Of a stretch of DNA of 64,000 bases, positions 8,548 to 18,116 are shown one piece after another. Made by a program: the position numbers and the translations under genes. The notes under the pieces are model-generated. The model did no database searches, was not told the DNA's origin, and saw nothing but the letters and a program-made list of their open reading frames with translations. Origin of the DNA: MPNP01 sp026710155 (GTDB taxonomy: Bacteria > Pseudomonadota > Alphaproteobacteria > Rhodobacterales > Rhodobacteraceae); assembly GCA_965200885.1 (NCBI GenBank), contig OZ241737.1, positions 2,542,001 through 2,606,000 on the forward strand, in the 5' to 3' direction. The number at the start of each line of letters is the position of its first letter. Positions within the stretch are counted from its first letter, which is position 1.

Positions 8548-11052
8548 TCAATCTCGATTATGCAAACGAACATCAGCACGAATATCGCGCAGTATGGCCC
8601 CGCTTGCCGCAAGAAGCTGGCGCATCTCATTGAAAATCGGTTTGGCACCATCCGGGTCTTCAATGGTCAGGATGACTGCGAAGGGGACGCCCTCTTCAGG
8701 AAAAGTGTCTTCTGCCCGTACTAGACTTTCGATCTGCAGGCGCCAGTTTGAAGAATTGCCTTTGGAATTGAACGTCGATTCATATTGCTTGGTTGGCCAC
8801 CATTTCAACCCATGCTCAATCAAGGCTCTTTCGTGAGATCCCCAGCTTTGCACGGATTTGATTTGATTGATGTAACTTGGGTTACCGTCCTGACGAGTAA
8901 TTGCTGGTTGCATCTGACTGAGTTTGGCATCAAGGTTAACACGAACAAACTCGTCACCAAAAGCTCGGTCCAGCGGTGGCGCACAAACAAGGGTCATGCG
9001 CACCCGTCCTGAACACTTTCCGTCTTGATCAACAAGGCTTTGGGGCCATGAAAAGTCAAAGCGCAATATTGACGGTCTCGTTTCACCAATGGTCAATCGG
9101 CTTTGGAATACCATTGTGATTTGATGGTCGCCCGTCTCAAGCATTTGGTTACTTGCAAAGGGTTGACCAAACCCTGCAAACTGCCGCGCTATCTTACGAA
9201 AAGCAATTTGGCGGCCCTGCAACGGTGCAGGCATGGAGGTATGGTGGAAAAGCATGGCCCGCAAAGTCTCCAGAGACAGACTATTTTGGGTTGCTTGGTC
9301 AAGATTGGCGAGAATTCGTGCAACCAAGGGCGCTGCATAGCTCGTTCCAGCCACTGATTCCTTGAAACCATTCAAACCGATGGAAAACAAACCGCTGAGA
9401 TTATTCTTACTACCAGTGCCACCGTATGTTGCAACATCGGGCTTTACACCAGACCTAAGACCTGGTCCGCGTCTTGTATAGCAGGTCGGCGCTCCTGCGA
9501 TTTCATTTGTTCCGGGTGGATTGAGTGCACCAACGGTAACTGACCTGACACTCTCGGAGGGCTGCAGAATGGTATCTGGTTGAGTGCGCGCTGCTAGGTA
9601 ATTCATTATGTCCCTCGGGCGTGGTTGCCAAACCAACCTTGATTGGCTGGAATCCAGGTTTCCAGCGGAATTGACAATAAGAACCTTGTGTCTGTCGGCA
9701 ATTGCATCAAGGTATTCGGCATACATGCCGTAATATCCGACTTCGGCCAAAGCATTGATTGAGAGATTGAATATTCGGACTCCCCGGATGCACGCTTCCT
9801 CAATCGCGTTTTCCATTTCTTGAAGAAAGTCCCTAAAACCATTCGGATATCGTTGAAAAAACAGATGTTTCAAGGGGTACAGTGGAACATCATAAATCAT
9901 ACACCCATCAGGCTCTGGGATGATTTCGGGATCGTTCATCCTCTGTCCAACCGTCAGCAAGCCGGCCACATGTGTACCGTGTACCAGGTCGTAATCGGAT
10001 TGAGGAAGATAATCAAAGCGATCGATGATCCAGGGATCAAGGATTGGGCCAATCCCCGAATCGACCACACCGACAACAGGATAACGGCCTTCTGGAACCG
10101 GATTAAGAATTTTAACTTTGGCTTGCAGGCTTTGCGATGTATTTTGGGTGAATTCCTCTTCTCGATTGGCCAATTCCAGCTGTATTGGAAGATGAATGCA
10201 ACGTACAAGCGGATGCCGAGCAAGGGTATCAAGTACCCGCTCATGCCGTTCAGGGTCGAGATCCACCATTGGGTCATACCATTCGGTACCACTGTCTTGT
10301 GATAAGGAATCGTTGTCAAGAAAAGCGATTGCGTCCTGTTCACTGCGAGTCAAACGCAATTCCAATATCGAAACATTGCCCGACTGCTGTAGGGGTAATG
10401 TTCTTGCTCCAGGCCCCAATCCCATCAACAAGGTTTTCAGGCTCTTGCGCAGTTCATGCTCGGCAAACCCGGGTGAGGCAGGTGTCTCAAAAAGTTCAAC
10501 CAAATACCCGGATACTGTCTTTGGGTCCTCGAACAACTGCAACGCATCCATCGCTGAAAAAACTCGCTTGTCCAAGGGCGAAGTGATCTCGATTGACTTA
10601 ATTGCACCGACTTCTGAACGCGTCCGGCTTGGAGCCTTGTAGGGTTCCCCACTATTTCCCGAAATACGCGTTTGCACAGTATCTTCGGCTTGGCGAATGT
10701 TCCTGCGAAGCATAGAAAGATGTATTGATGGTGCATGGAAATAAAGCATACCAACATTATCCGCACCAACACATGGGAACTGACCCTTTTTAAACACCAC
10801 CTGGGTTGGACGGTAAGATTTGGCAAGTGACTCCTCGCGCATTTGCACCTTCAGGTATGCGGATCCATATCCACTTTGTTTGATTGCTGTTTCTACCTGA
10901 TCAACGGACGCAACCAACCCTGCACGATGCTTTTGGAATGCTCTGTCGGAATCATCAAAGAAATCCTTGTGACGTCCCCCTTTTCCTGGTTCGGGAGAAC
11001 GGAGGAAGTCTTTATCGTTCAATACGATCTGTACGGGATTGTTGAACATCAA
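8548..11052 (-). CDS. ietS: Subtilisin-like serine protease, IetS-like
   Basis: An 834-residue S8 peptidase without a visible signal peptide. The catalytic triad is present: Asp in VVGVVDSGIGP near residue 332, His in VHGTHVAGLL near 362, and Ser in GTSYAAPLVA near 570. About 300 N-terminal residues precede the protease domain and about 230 follow it. Its ATG overlaps the end of the AAA+ ATPase gene by 4 nt, so the two are translationally coupled. This pairing matches IetAS, described first as a plasmid-incompatibility module of Agrobacterium and later as a phage-defence system. The protease would be the effector and the ATPase its regulator; this role is inferred from the family. Confidence 0.82.
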   Translation of the reverse strand: MMFNNPVQIVLNDKDFLRSPEPGKGGRHKDFFDDSDRAFQKHRAGLVASVDQVETAIKQSGYGSAYLKVQMREESLAKSYRPTQVVFKKGQFPCVGADNVGMLYFHAPSIHLSMLRRNIRQAEDTVQTRISGNSGEPYKAPSRTRSEVGAIKSIEITSPLDKRVFSAMDALQLFEDPKTVSGYLVELFETPASPGFAEHELRKSLKTLLMGLGPGARTLPLQQSGNVSILELRLTRSEQDAIAFLDNDSLSQDSGTEWYDPMVDLDPERHERVLDTLARHPLVRCIHLPIQLELANREEEFTQNTSQSLQAKVKILNPVPEGRYPVVGVVDSGIGPILDPWIIDRFDYLPQSDYDLVHGTHVAGLLTVGQRMNDPEIIPEPDGCMIYDVPLYPLKHLFFQRYPNGFRDFLQEMENAIEEACIRGVRIFNLSINALAEVGYYGMYAEYLDAIADRHKVLIVNSAGNLDSSQSRLVWQPRPRDIMNYLAARTQPDTILQPSESVRSVTVGALNPPGTNEIAGAPTCYTRRGPGLRSGVKPDVATYGGTGSKNNLSGLFSIGLNGFKESVAGTSYAAPLVARILANLDQATQNSLSLETLRAMLFHHTSMPAPLQGRQIAFRKIARQFAGFGQPFASNQMLETGDHQITMVFQSRLTIGETRPSILRFDFSWPQSLVDQDGKCSGRVRMTLVCAPPLDRAFGDEFVRVNLDAKLSQMQPAITRQDGNPSYINQIKSVQSWGSHERALIEHGLKWWPTKQYESTFNSKGNSSNWRLQIESLVRAEDTFPEEGVPFAVILTIEDPDGAKPIFNEMRQLLAASGAILRDIRADVRLHNRD

Positions 11053-12248
11053 CTCTTGTTCCTGTCCTGAAATTCTGCTTTTCTCTTGATTGAGCTGATT
11101 TGCGGTTGCGAATATCCCGTAGCACGGGCAATTGCCTCTTGAGTCATGTCAATGGCTGGATCGTTGACAATGTGCTGGATGAATTTCTTTTGATCCAAAG
11201 CAAGATGGCTAATTGGCTTATCATAACAGTCGATCGGTAGTCGGGTCGCTACTGCTGTCAGTGCCTGAAACAGGTCTGTAGTGGTTTGTTTGGCTCCGGA
11301 GAGTGCCACCATCCGTTTCACGGACATGCAAATGCGTTCTACATCTGCACCGGAATAGCCATCCAGACAATGAGCGAATATCTGGACGATCTCAGGTGTT
11401 GTCTCAATGGGGTGGAGAAATCGTTTGATCAGTTCATTGAGAGCGCTGCGGTCAGGGTTGTCGATGTTGATTTGAGACTCGAAGCGTCGCCAGACAGCGG
11501 GATCAAGCAACCCATCATGGTTTGTAATAGCTATTGTCACACCACAATCACGGCGATGGTCAAGATTCTGCAGCAGGGTGTTAACAACCCTTTTGATCTC
11601 ACCGACCTCATGCGGATCATCGCGAATCTTGGCGATCGCATCAAACTCATCAAGCAGGAGAACACACGCATAGCGATTGGCAAAATCGAAAAGATGAGCG
11701 ATGTTTCGGGCAGTCTTGCCGAGGAATGATGAAATAAGCCCATCAATGCGGGCGGTAACAAGGGGCAAGGAAAGACTTGAGGCAACATAGTGAGCAGTCA
11801 TTGTCTTTCCCGACCCGGGTGGTCCATAAATCAGAAGTGTTCGTGTCGGTTCAATGCCAACCTTTTCAAGTGCGGTTACATTCTGCCATTCCTCAATCAA
11901 ACCGTTTACAGCAAGCTCCACATTGGTACCAAGGATTGGGGCCATAAGTGACCCGTCATCAAAATCTACAATGCAAAGTCGAGCCCCTGTTTCACGATCA
12001 ACAGGTGGATGAGTTTCAGCGGTCAGACGTTCACCGCGAACCATAGTCTTCGAAAGTTCCACGCGGCTTGGCTTCAATTCCTTTGTTGTTGATGCGATGT
12101 TCAACAAACGATCAATTGACTTGGCCCTTTTTGTATCCTTGGCTTTTTCCAAGCGAGACCGAAGACGGATGACCTGCTGTTCAAAAGCATCGCGATCACC
12201 AGTCAAGCCCACACGAACAAGGCTCTGAATTACTGCGAAGTGCTCCAT
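11049..12248 (-). CDS. ietA: AAA+ ATPase, IetA-like
   Basis: A 399-residue ATPase with a helical N-terminal region and an AAA+ core. Walker A is GPPGSGKT near residue 143, Walker B is LLLDEFDAI near 197, sensor 1 lies in TIAITNHDG, and an arginine-rich VWRRFESQI follows. A C-terminal segment (MTQEAIARATGYSQPQISSIKRK) looks like a helix-turn-helix, which would let it bind DNA or regulate its own promoter. It is the first gene of a two-gene operon with the subtilase (ATGA overlap). It probably controls the protease. The upstream region is unusually AT-rich and has a run of ten C at 12391-12400. Confidence 0.82.
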   Translation of the reverse strand: MEHFAVIQSLVRVGLTGDRDAFEQQVIRLRSRLEKAKDTKRAKSIDRLLNIASTTKELKPSRVELSKTMVRGERLTAETHPPVDRETGARLCIVDFDDGSLMAPILGTNVELAVNGLIEEWQNVTALEKVGIEPTRTLLIYGPPGSGKTMTAHYVASSLSLPLVTARIDGLISSFLGKTARNIAHLFDFANRYACVLLLDEFDAIAKIRDDPHEVGEIKRVVNTLLQNLDHRRDCGVTIAITNHDGLLDPAVWRRFESQINIDNPDRSALNELIKRFLHPIETTPEIVQIFAHCLDGYSGADVERICMSVKRMVALSGAKQTTTDLFQALTAVATRLPIDCYDKPISHLALDQKKFIQHIVNDPAIDMTQEAIARATGYSQPQISSIKRKAEFQDRNKS

Positions 12249-12390
12249 GCAATTACCTTAAATTAATATTAATAAAACTTAAATATTTTATAACTATTTT
12301 TAATAAAATATTCTTTTTTTTAATAATTATAAATAATTCATAAATAAAATTATAAATAAACCACTATTTTTGGATTTGGCGATATTCATA

Positions 12391-12400
12391 CCCCCCCCCC
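12391..12400 (+). repeat. Homopolymer run of ten C
   Basis: Ten consecutive C about 140 nt upstream of the ietA start. Such runs are slippage-prone; similar nine-base runs occur in two secreted-protein genes of this window. No signal peptide or start codon is linked to this one. Confidence 0.9.
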
Positions 12401-12994
12401 TGTAAAATACACCGCCTATCCAGTGGGTTCCACAGGTTTAACCAATTTTTTCCTCCAGAACTTTTAATTGGGGTTTGCAAATATAACCGGTCCGAAGGCA
12501 GGCCATTGTTTCGAGACATCATTGCGTATATCTCCAGAAAATACTGTCACCTTGTCGAGGAAAGTCACCGGTACCATGAATCACAACCTCTGTTAACATC
12601 GCAAGGCAAGCCGGGAGGGAAGAAAGCAATACACAGGTAACAATTTTCTACTGAGCTTGAAGGTACCCTGAGGCGGTTCTCCTGTTTACGAGTTATCCAC
12701 TTGCCACCCTCTCCACTAACAAAATCGTGTAAATTGCACTTCGCATGGAAAATGTCTTGCAGAAAATATCGGACATTTTCATAGAAAGTAGGAAGCAGAA
12801 CTGGAACATGCTAGAAACCCATTACCTGACGTCACCGGAAAGTCACCATCAATTGTGGTGAACAACCCGATTCAAGCAACGAGATAAACTTCGTAGAGTT
12901 GTACAGAAAGTACAAACTAGCGATAAACGACAATCTTCCAATGTAACGATGGTGTCATTCGTGCCATTGGATTGATTGGCATTCTTGCCTGATC

Positions 12995-13013
12995 TACCCT
13001 TTCATAAAGGGTA
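12995..13013 (-). terminator. Hairpin downstream of the TMADH-like gene
   Basis: Perfect 8-bp inverted repeat TACCCTTT/AAAGGGTA with a 3-nt loop, 37 nt beyond the stop of the minus-strand gene at 13050. It lacks a clear U tract, so it may end or merely stabilise the transcript. Confidence 0.35.
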
Positions 13014-13049
13014 TTGAACAGTTTCAATTTCAATATTCTCTTTATTAAA

Positions 13050-15134
13050 TTAATCTGACACATACCGAAGCTCAGCAATTTCTCTCTTGAACGGTACGAT
13101 TTCCTCCTTAGAAGGTTTCACCTCCAACTCCTCGGCAAATCTGCGGCCAGCATATACAGCATGGGCAATTGTAGCAGGGGCTTCACAATCCCCAAAGGAT
13201 TTTACCATTTCCAAACCATGGTCTTGCCATTCACCCTCTTTTTCCATAATTCCCCTGAACAGTGAATCATTTGGATATCTGGATGTTACCAGCAGAATGG
13301 AATCCATCTCGAAATTTTGCTCCTTGCCAGTATAGGAACAATTCAATTTGGCTGTTCCTTCGGCAATGCTTGTCAAGATGAGGTTGGAATGAATTGTCAC
13401 ACCCAATTCCATGATTTGTTTTTGGATACGATGCTGTTCCATCGTATTTTGGGTCCAGGTCGCAACTTCCGGAGCCGGTGTCGTGTAACTGACTTCATAT
13501 CCCCTTTGAATCAATAGTTCAGCGAGAACATTGCCCATGTAGTAATGATCATCATCCCAGATCAAAACATGACTGCCATTCGGAAGGTTTTCAGCCATTA
13601 TGTCATCAGGTGAATAGACAGAGGCGCCCGGGTCAATATCCAAAGGTGCCTTCAGATTGAATCCAAGGCCGTTCTTATACCAGGTTGAACCAGTGCAAAT
13701 ACCAATCAAGGGGATACCGAATTCAAGTAAATGATCTGGTGTAAGATCGGAATCAAGATAGGTTTCAACATTGGGCAGCTTGTTGAATTGGCTCAACCGA
13801 TAATCAACCACCCTGCCCCATGCTGCCAATCCAGGAAGTTTTGATTCCCTTGAGACCCTGCCCCCCAGATTGAGTTCTTTTTCGGCAAGGGTTACATCAT
13901 ATCCCCTCTTCCCAAGCATCTGGGCAGCTTCAAGACCTGCTGATCCAGCTCCGACAATCAGGACGGGTTTGCTGGATACGTTCTTGTTTATATATTCGGG
14001 ATGCCAGCCTTTTCGCCATTCCTCTCCCATACTGGGATTTTGGGTACATCTGATCGGGGACATGGTAAAATCCCCCGACACACAAATATTGCAACCGATG
14101 CATTCACGAATATCCTCAACACGGCCTTCCTCTATTTTCCTTGGCAAAAAGGGATCAGCTATGGAAGGTCGGGCGCAGCCGATCAAATCAATTTCTCCGG
14201 ATTTGATGAGTGAAACCATTTTGTCAGGTGAAGTGTATCTTCCAACTCCGACAACGGGCTTGGTAGTCAATGCCTTGAATCCCTTTCGATACTCATCCTG
14301 AAAGCCCTCCTGACTGAAACGGGAAGTCTGGCTGTCATTTTCCCATCCGGCAAGACAAAAATCCCAAAGATCAGGCAATTCGGCCAACGAGGAAACAATA
14401 TCCATGGCCTCTTGAGTTTCCAGCCCAGCCTTTCCCATGAGTTCATTGATCGTTATCCTGCACGGTACAGCACATTCATCACCAACGGCTTCCTTGGTAT
14501 CAATGATTATCTCTTTAAGGATTCTGATCCTGTTCTCCAGATTGCCACCATATTCATCACTCCTTCGGTTGTACCGTTTGCTTAGGAAATGATGAAAAAA
14601 TCCCAAACCATGACCGGCATACACATATACCAAATCATATCCGGCATTCTTGCCGCGAATGGCAGCATCCCGATGCCATTTTCTCAGATTTCTGATGTCC
14701 TGCCTGTCCATGGTCTTGGCAGAAACAGGATCATAGGTAAAGGACTGGACAGGCATACCAGTTGGTGCCAGCGGCACTTCCCTGCCATATAGATTTGGTC
14801 CATTGAGTCCATTATAGGCAAGTTCTATTCCTGCAAGGGCATCATGTTCATGAATTTTTTCGGCCATTTGGGCCAGCATTGGCACATCACGATCATCCCA
14901 GATACGCAGTTCAATGAATGGCGTGATGTCCGAGGTGTGATGGATTTCTGCCTGCTCCGTACAAACCGTTCCCCATCCACCTTCGGCCTTGACACCCCTT
15001 AACCAGGCATTGGCCGTGGGATCCCGATACCCCAGGCCGGTACAATGCGGCACCTGAAAAAACCTGTTTTTTGCAGTTACCGGTCCAATCTGGATTGGCT
15101 CGAACAAAATATCATAATAAGTGTCTCTGCTCAT
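13050..15134 (-). CDS. Trimethylamine/dimethylamine dehydrogenase-like flavoenzyme
   Basis: An old-yellow-enzyme/TMADH family oxidoreductase of 694 residues. The N-terminal FMN barrel keeps FQVPHCTG, whose Cys corresponds to the 6-S-cysteinyl-FMN attachment of TMADH, and YVYAGHG in the active-site region. GCARPSIADPFLPRKIEEGR is followed by the 4Fe-4S motif CIGCNICVSG...RCTQ, then a nucleotide-binding domain (PVLIVGAGSAGLEAAQMLGKRGYDV). It probably demethylates a methylated or other amine and passes electrons to ETF. The start is set at the second ATG (15134) because CAGGG stands 6 nt before it, while the first ATG (15149) abuts a hairpin. It lies downstream of a polyamine-type binding protein gene, so its substrate may be the imported amine. 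Confidence 0.86.
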   Translation of the reverse strand: MSRDTYYDILFEPIQIGPVTAKNRFFQVPHCTGLGYRDPTANAWLRGVKAEGGWGTVCTEQAEIHHTSDITPFIELRIWDDRDVPMLAQMAEKIHEHDALAGIELAYNGLNGPNLYGREVPLAPTGMPVQSFTYDPVSAKTMDRQDIRNLRKWHRDAAIRGKNAGYDLVYVYAGHGLGFFHHFLSKRYNRRSDEYGGNLENRIRILKEIIIDTKEAVGDECAVPCRITINELMGKAGLETQEAMDIVSSLAELPDLWDFCLAGWENDSQTSRFSQEGFQDEYRKGFKALTTKPVVGVGRYTSPDKMVSLIKSGEIDLIGCARPSIADPFLPRKIEEGRVEDIRECIGCNICVSGDFTMSPIRCTQNPSMGEEWRKGWHPEYINKNVSSKPVLIVGAGSAGLEAAQMLGKRGYDVTLAEKELNLGGRVSRESKLPGLAAWGRVVDYRLSQFNKLPNVETYLDSDLTPDHLLEFGIPLIGICTGSTWYKNGLGFNLKAPLDIDPGASVYSPDDIMAENLPNGSHVLIWDDDHYYMGNVLAELLIQRGYEVSYTTPAPEVATWTQNTMEQHRIQKQIMELGVTIHSNLILTSIAEGTAKLNCSYTGKEQNFEMDSILLVTSRYPNDSLFRGIMEKEGEWQDHGLEMVKSFGDCEAPATIAHAVYAGRRFAEELEVKPSKEEIVPFKREIAELRYVSD

Positions 15135-15149
15135 TTTCAGCCCTGACAT

Positions 15150-15174
15150 TGCCAGGCCATAAAATGACCTGGCA
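15150..15174 (-). promoter_or_regulatory. Intergenic hairpin between the binding-protein gene and the TMADH-like gene
   Basis: TGCCAGG pairs with CCTGGCA, and after one mismatch CAT pairs with ATG around an AAA loop. The stem fills the 35-nt gap between the two genes. Hairpins after binding-protein genes commonly protect that mRNA and lower expression of the next gene; this use is inferred. Confidence 0.55.
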
Positions 15175-15184
15175 AGAATCTAAT

Positions 15185-16219
15185 TTACTGTTTGACCCTG
15201 GTCCAGATCTGGTTGTAAACGACCTGAACATCTTCATCACAGGGTTCAACAAATGATCCGGCTGGAGCATCGGCTGGAGGTACCGATTCAGGTTCAGATT
15301 TCAAATCTGCATCCAGAAACTCATCAACCCCTTCAACACCAGCACTGTATCTGGCATAATTGGTAACTGCAGCAATGTTTTCAGGTTTCAGTAGAAAATC
15401 CATGAACTTCAACGCATTTTCCCTGTTTGGTGCATCCTTAAGAAGAACAACATTATCCATCCAGACAACCAATCCCTCACGAGGATAGGAGTATTCGATA
15501 TTGGCTCCCTCGGCCCTGGCCTTGGCACCAAAACCATTCCAGATCATCCCGACGGCAGCATCACCCGATACCAGTACATCCTTGGCTCCATCCGAATTGA
15601 ACGATGCCCAATTCTCCTTGGCGTTCTGCAACAATTCATCAAGCGCCCTCAACTGGTCCTTGTCACTCGTGCATTGGGGAATGCCCAGATACAGAGAAGC
15701 CATGGCAATAACCTCACCTTGGGAATCCAATACGTTGATCTTGCCCTTCAACTCATCCGGTGGATCAAAAATGATGCCCATTGTTCTTATGTCACCCTGA
15801 AATACATCCCTGCTGACGGAGAAGCTCGTTGAACCCCATTGATAGGGAATGGAGAATTTTCTTCCAGGATCAAAGGAGACATCCATCCATTGTGGTTGAA
15901 TATTTCCGATATTACTCAATTCACCAGACTGGATTTCATCAAGCAATCCTTCCGAATGCATGATTGAAACCATGTAATCGCCGGGTACGGCGACATCGAA
16001 TGAACCAAGTTTCCCTGCCTTGAGGTTTGCCAAAAGGGTTTCGTTTGAATCATAGGTATCCATCGTCACCTCTATTCCGGTCTCCTCCGAAAACTTGTTG
16101 AGCAATTCCTGGGGAATATACTCGAACCAGTGATAAATTGATAGTTTGCCTTGAGCAAAACCGGAGGATGCTCCAAGGGTTACAACAAGAGCTGAAACTA
16201 CTAATGTCTTCTTTAACAT
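15185..16219 (-). CDS. Polyamine-type ABC transporter, periplasmic binding protein (PotD/PotF-like)
   Basis: A type 2 periplasmic solute-binding protein that delivers putrescine, spermidine or a related amine to an ABC permease. The signal peptide MLKKTLVVSALVVTLGASSGFAQ is visible, followed by the family signature LSIYHWFEYIPQELLNKF, DVAVPGDYMV and MIWNGFGAKARAEG. The ATG at 16219 is preferred over 16231 because GGAAAG lies just before it and the product then starts with a clean signal peptide. Its partner genes potC, potB and potA lie 3.3 kb upstream on the same strand, separated by a GC-rich insert. The binding-protein gene must therefore use its own promoter. Confidence 0.9.
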   Translation of the reverse strand: MLKKTLVVSALVVTLGASSGFAQGKLSIYHWFEYIPQELLNKFSEETGIEVTMDTYDSNETLLANLKAGKLGSFDVAVPGDYMVSIMHSEGLLDEIQSGELSNIGNIQPQWMDVSFDPGRKFSIPYQWGSTSFSVSRDVFQGDIRTMGIIFDPPDELKGKINVLDSQGEVIAMASLYLGIPQCTSDKDQLRALDELLQNAKENWASFNSDGAKDVLVSGDAAVGMIWNGFGAKARAEGANIEYSYPREGLVVWMDNVVLLKDAPNRENALKFMDFLLKPENIAAVTNYARYSAGVEGVDEFLDADLKSEPESVPPADAPAGSFVEPCDEDVQVVYNQIWTRVKQ

Positions 16220-16676
16220 TTTTCTTTCCATTATTTTAAAGTTAATTCAATTCACTGTTTTATCAGTACAAACCAGAGGTTAATGATTACTTGCCCAAAT
16301 CACCAATACAAATTGCAACTAGTAAGACAAGTTGATTGATACTGCATAATTTCGCAAGATATGGAAGAAAAATTTAAGGTGAAAATTTACCCCAAGTCTA
16401 GAAGTTGCCCATATTGGTTACCTCCCTGATTATAAAATTTACTAGTATTTATTCAGAAGCAGGGTTTGGTTCATATCTGAGTACCAGTTGGATTTATTTT
16501 TGTTGCATTACCTGCTTCACCTCATTCAGAGGGGACAATCCTCTGATTTCCAACCGTTTCTCAACACGGGATATGTTATCGGCCCCTTGGCCACATTTTC
16601 CTTGACTTGCACGGATTCCCGTGCTATGTGACGGCATGGAAAAGCATTGAAACAGGTTCGATAGGAGAGCATACTC
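16220..16676. other. Non-coding stretch between the binding-protein gene and the GC-rich insert
   Basis: AT-rich to about 16500, then changing composition. It should hold the divergent promoters for the binding-protein gene and the secreted-protein gene. Apart from the inverted repeat at 16526-16546, nothing else is recognisable. Confidence 0.5.
16526..16546. promoter_or_regulatory. Inverted repeat upstream of the first poly-C secreted gene
   Basis: TCAGAGG/CCTCTGA, perfect over 7 bp with a 7-nt spacer, about 130 nt before the ATG at 16677. It could be an operator or an end-of-insert hairpin; no partner sequence identifies it. Confidence 0.35.
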
Positions 16677-17437
16677 ATGAAACGATTGTCAATACCCCCC
16701 CCCTTGAATTTCTGACAACACCGGTCGCCGCATTGATGGCGATGCTGCTGGCCGGGCCGGTCTGGGCGCAGGTGAATACGGTCGGCCTCACGGGAGGCAA
16801 TGTCGTTGTAAGGGAGGAACTCGGCTGCCTGACGGCGGGCATCAACCTGACGTCAACGGCGTCCATACCCGCCGGCACCCAGGTCCGCTATCATGTCTCC
16901 ACGGAATCCGGCTACGACCATTTCCGCAATCACGGCGTTGCGGTCTGGCTGGGCGACGGCACGACCGTTGACGACATTCCATCCAGCGTGATCACGGCGA
17001 ACACGGCCGCGGCGGGTACATCCGTTCTCTTGCCGGGTTTGTGCGTGGCGGACGACCGGATTGATCCGAGACCGGATGGAAATCGGGATGGCAGTACATC
17101 GTCACTCATTACGATTCGCCTGATGAGTGTCGCCGGTTTCCGGATTGACCGGAACCGGGACAGTGTGCAGGCGTTCGTTCGCGGGGATGATAGATGTACC
17201 TCGCCAAATGGCAATGGTTTGAACGGTGGTGTCGTCTACAAGTTCAGGAACGGCAACTTCAACGACTCGTGCGTGTGCACAACTCTGGCGGCAGTAATGG
17301 CGGCATACGGTGAAAGCGCAACCTACTTGAAATCCTCTTCAAAATGGCGCGACGATTCCACCGACTACTGCGCAGACTCGCCCTATCAGGGATTGAGCCG
17401 CATAGACTGTACTGGGGATCCCCTTTGTACTGATTGA
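16677..17437 (+). CDS. Secreted protein with poly-C tract in signal peptide, currently out of frame
   Basis: The ATG at 16677 has a good ribosome-binding site (AGGAGAG). It opens MKRLSIPPP, but with nine C the frame stops at a TGA at 16713. One extra C would join it to a 253-residue product with a complete signal peptide (PVAALMAMLLAGPVWA, cut before Q). The mature part is rich in Gly, Thr and Asp, with short beta-like strands (QVRYHVSTESGYD, DGSTSSLITIRLMS). The C-terminus is Cys-rich, beginning with a Cys-x-Cys pair (DSCVCTT). No known domain is recognised. A similar gene lies at 24058-24721. The state shown is OFF; slippage would switch it on. A fixed frameshift or sequencing error is the alternative. 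Confidence 0.6.
16695..16703 (+). repeat. Nine-C slippage tract inside a signal-peptide coding region
   Basis: Nine C directly after ATG-AAA-CGA-TTG-TCA-ATA. Ten (or seven) C would place the ATG in frame with the signal peptide and mature protein; nine leads to a stop four codons later. Confidence 0.85.
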
Positions 17438-18083
17438 TGGCCTCAATGCCTATCCGCGAGATGATCGCAGCTGGATGGCGGCTTCATGGCTGCCCGTTGC
17501 AACGATGCTTGAAGGGCAGGGAAGCCCGGTGGACAGGGGAGTGTGAAGAGCGGCATTGACAACGGCAGGAAGAGGCCGGGTAGACTTGACACATGCCCGG
17601 GGGTTCCCCAAACCATCACTCGAGGGGGGCCTGGTGCCGTTAAGGTCAGGACGGCGTTCAAGGCCGGATGTCGACTCGGCCTGCCTGGCAATGGTCTGTT
17701 CCAATTCCACACAGACATCCCTCAATCAAGGCCCGCACATCAACCGATTGCGAATGAGGGGGATGCAACGTCACGTGTCTGCATCAAAAGGTTCTGACAC
17801 CGAATTGTCAGCCTCAATGGTATTTGCTGGACTCGCGGCATGTGCCGTCTCATCCTGGGCAACAAGGAGGCTTGACTTTCAGGAGGTCAACAACAACCAT
17901 CAAACTGTTCAGGATATTGAATGATTAGAGACCTGAATAGTTACCTTTACCAAGTTGTATTAATCAGGAAAAATTGCTTTATAGACTTAAGGATATCGAA
18001 ATCTATGCAATCAACCAATATCTTGAATAAAGCTCAGAAACACATTTTTAATGGGAATTATATACAATGTTATACATACCCAT
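17438..18083. other. Degenerate stretch after the secreted gene
   Basis: GC-rich to about 17870 and AT-rich after that. Overlapping short frames occur on both strands, but none has a ribosome-binding site with recognisable protein sequence. It is probably the remains of inserted DNA. Confidence 0.45.
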
Positions 18084-18107
18084 AAAAAGGGCGACCGAAG
18101 CCGCCCT
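18084..18107 (-). terminator. Rho-independent terminator with UUCG loop
   Basis: Read on the minus strand, AGGGCGGC-TTCG-GTCGCCCT folds into an 8-bp stem (one G-U pair) capped by a UUCG tetraloop and followed by a T run. It lies 9 nt past the stop codon at 18117, which supports that frame as a former real gene. Confidence 0.8.
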
Positions 18108-18116
18108 ATTGCGTGT

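Larger units (their letters stand above)
12249..13049. other. Non-coding stretch upstream of ietA
   Basis: About 800 nt without a convincing gene. Bases 12249-12360 are very AT-rich and should hold the ietA promoter. Further right there are only short open frames without ribosome-binding sites or recognisable residues, a poly-C run and one hairpin. Confidence 0.6.

Noticed and set aside
12391..12470. A third poly-C secreted gene at the ten-C run
   Set aside because: No start codon with a ribosome-binding site precedes the run and no hydrophobic signal core follows; the frame ends after about 25 codons.
12693..12701. DnaA-box-like TTATCCACT, possible origin
   Set aside because: A single imperfect match with no cluster of boxes and no dnaA/gidA-type neighbours.
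16607..16676. TTG at 16607 as the start of the first secreted protein
   Set aside because: It would add about 35 residues without a signal peptide in front of the hydrophobic core. The ATG at 16677 has a proper ribosome-binding site and starts a normal signal peptide once the C tract is in register.
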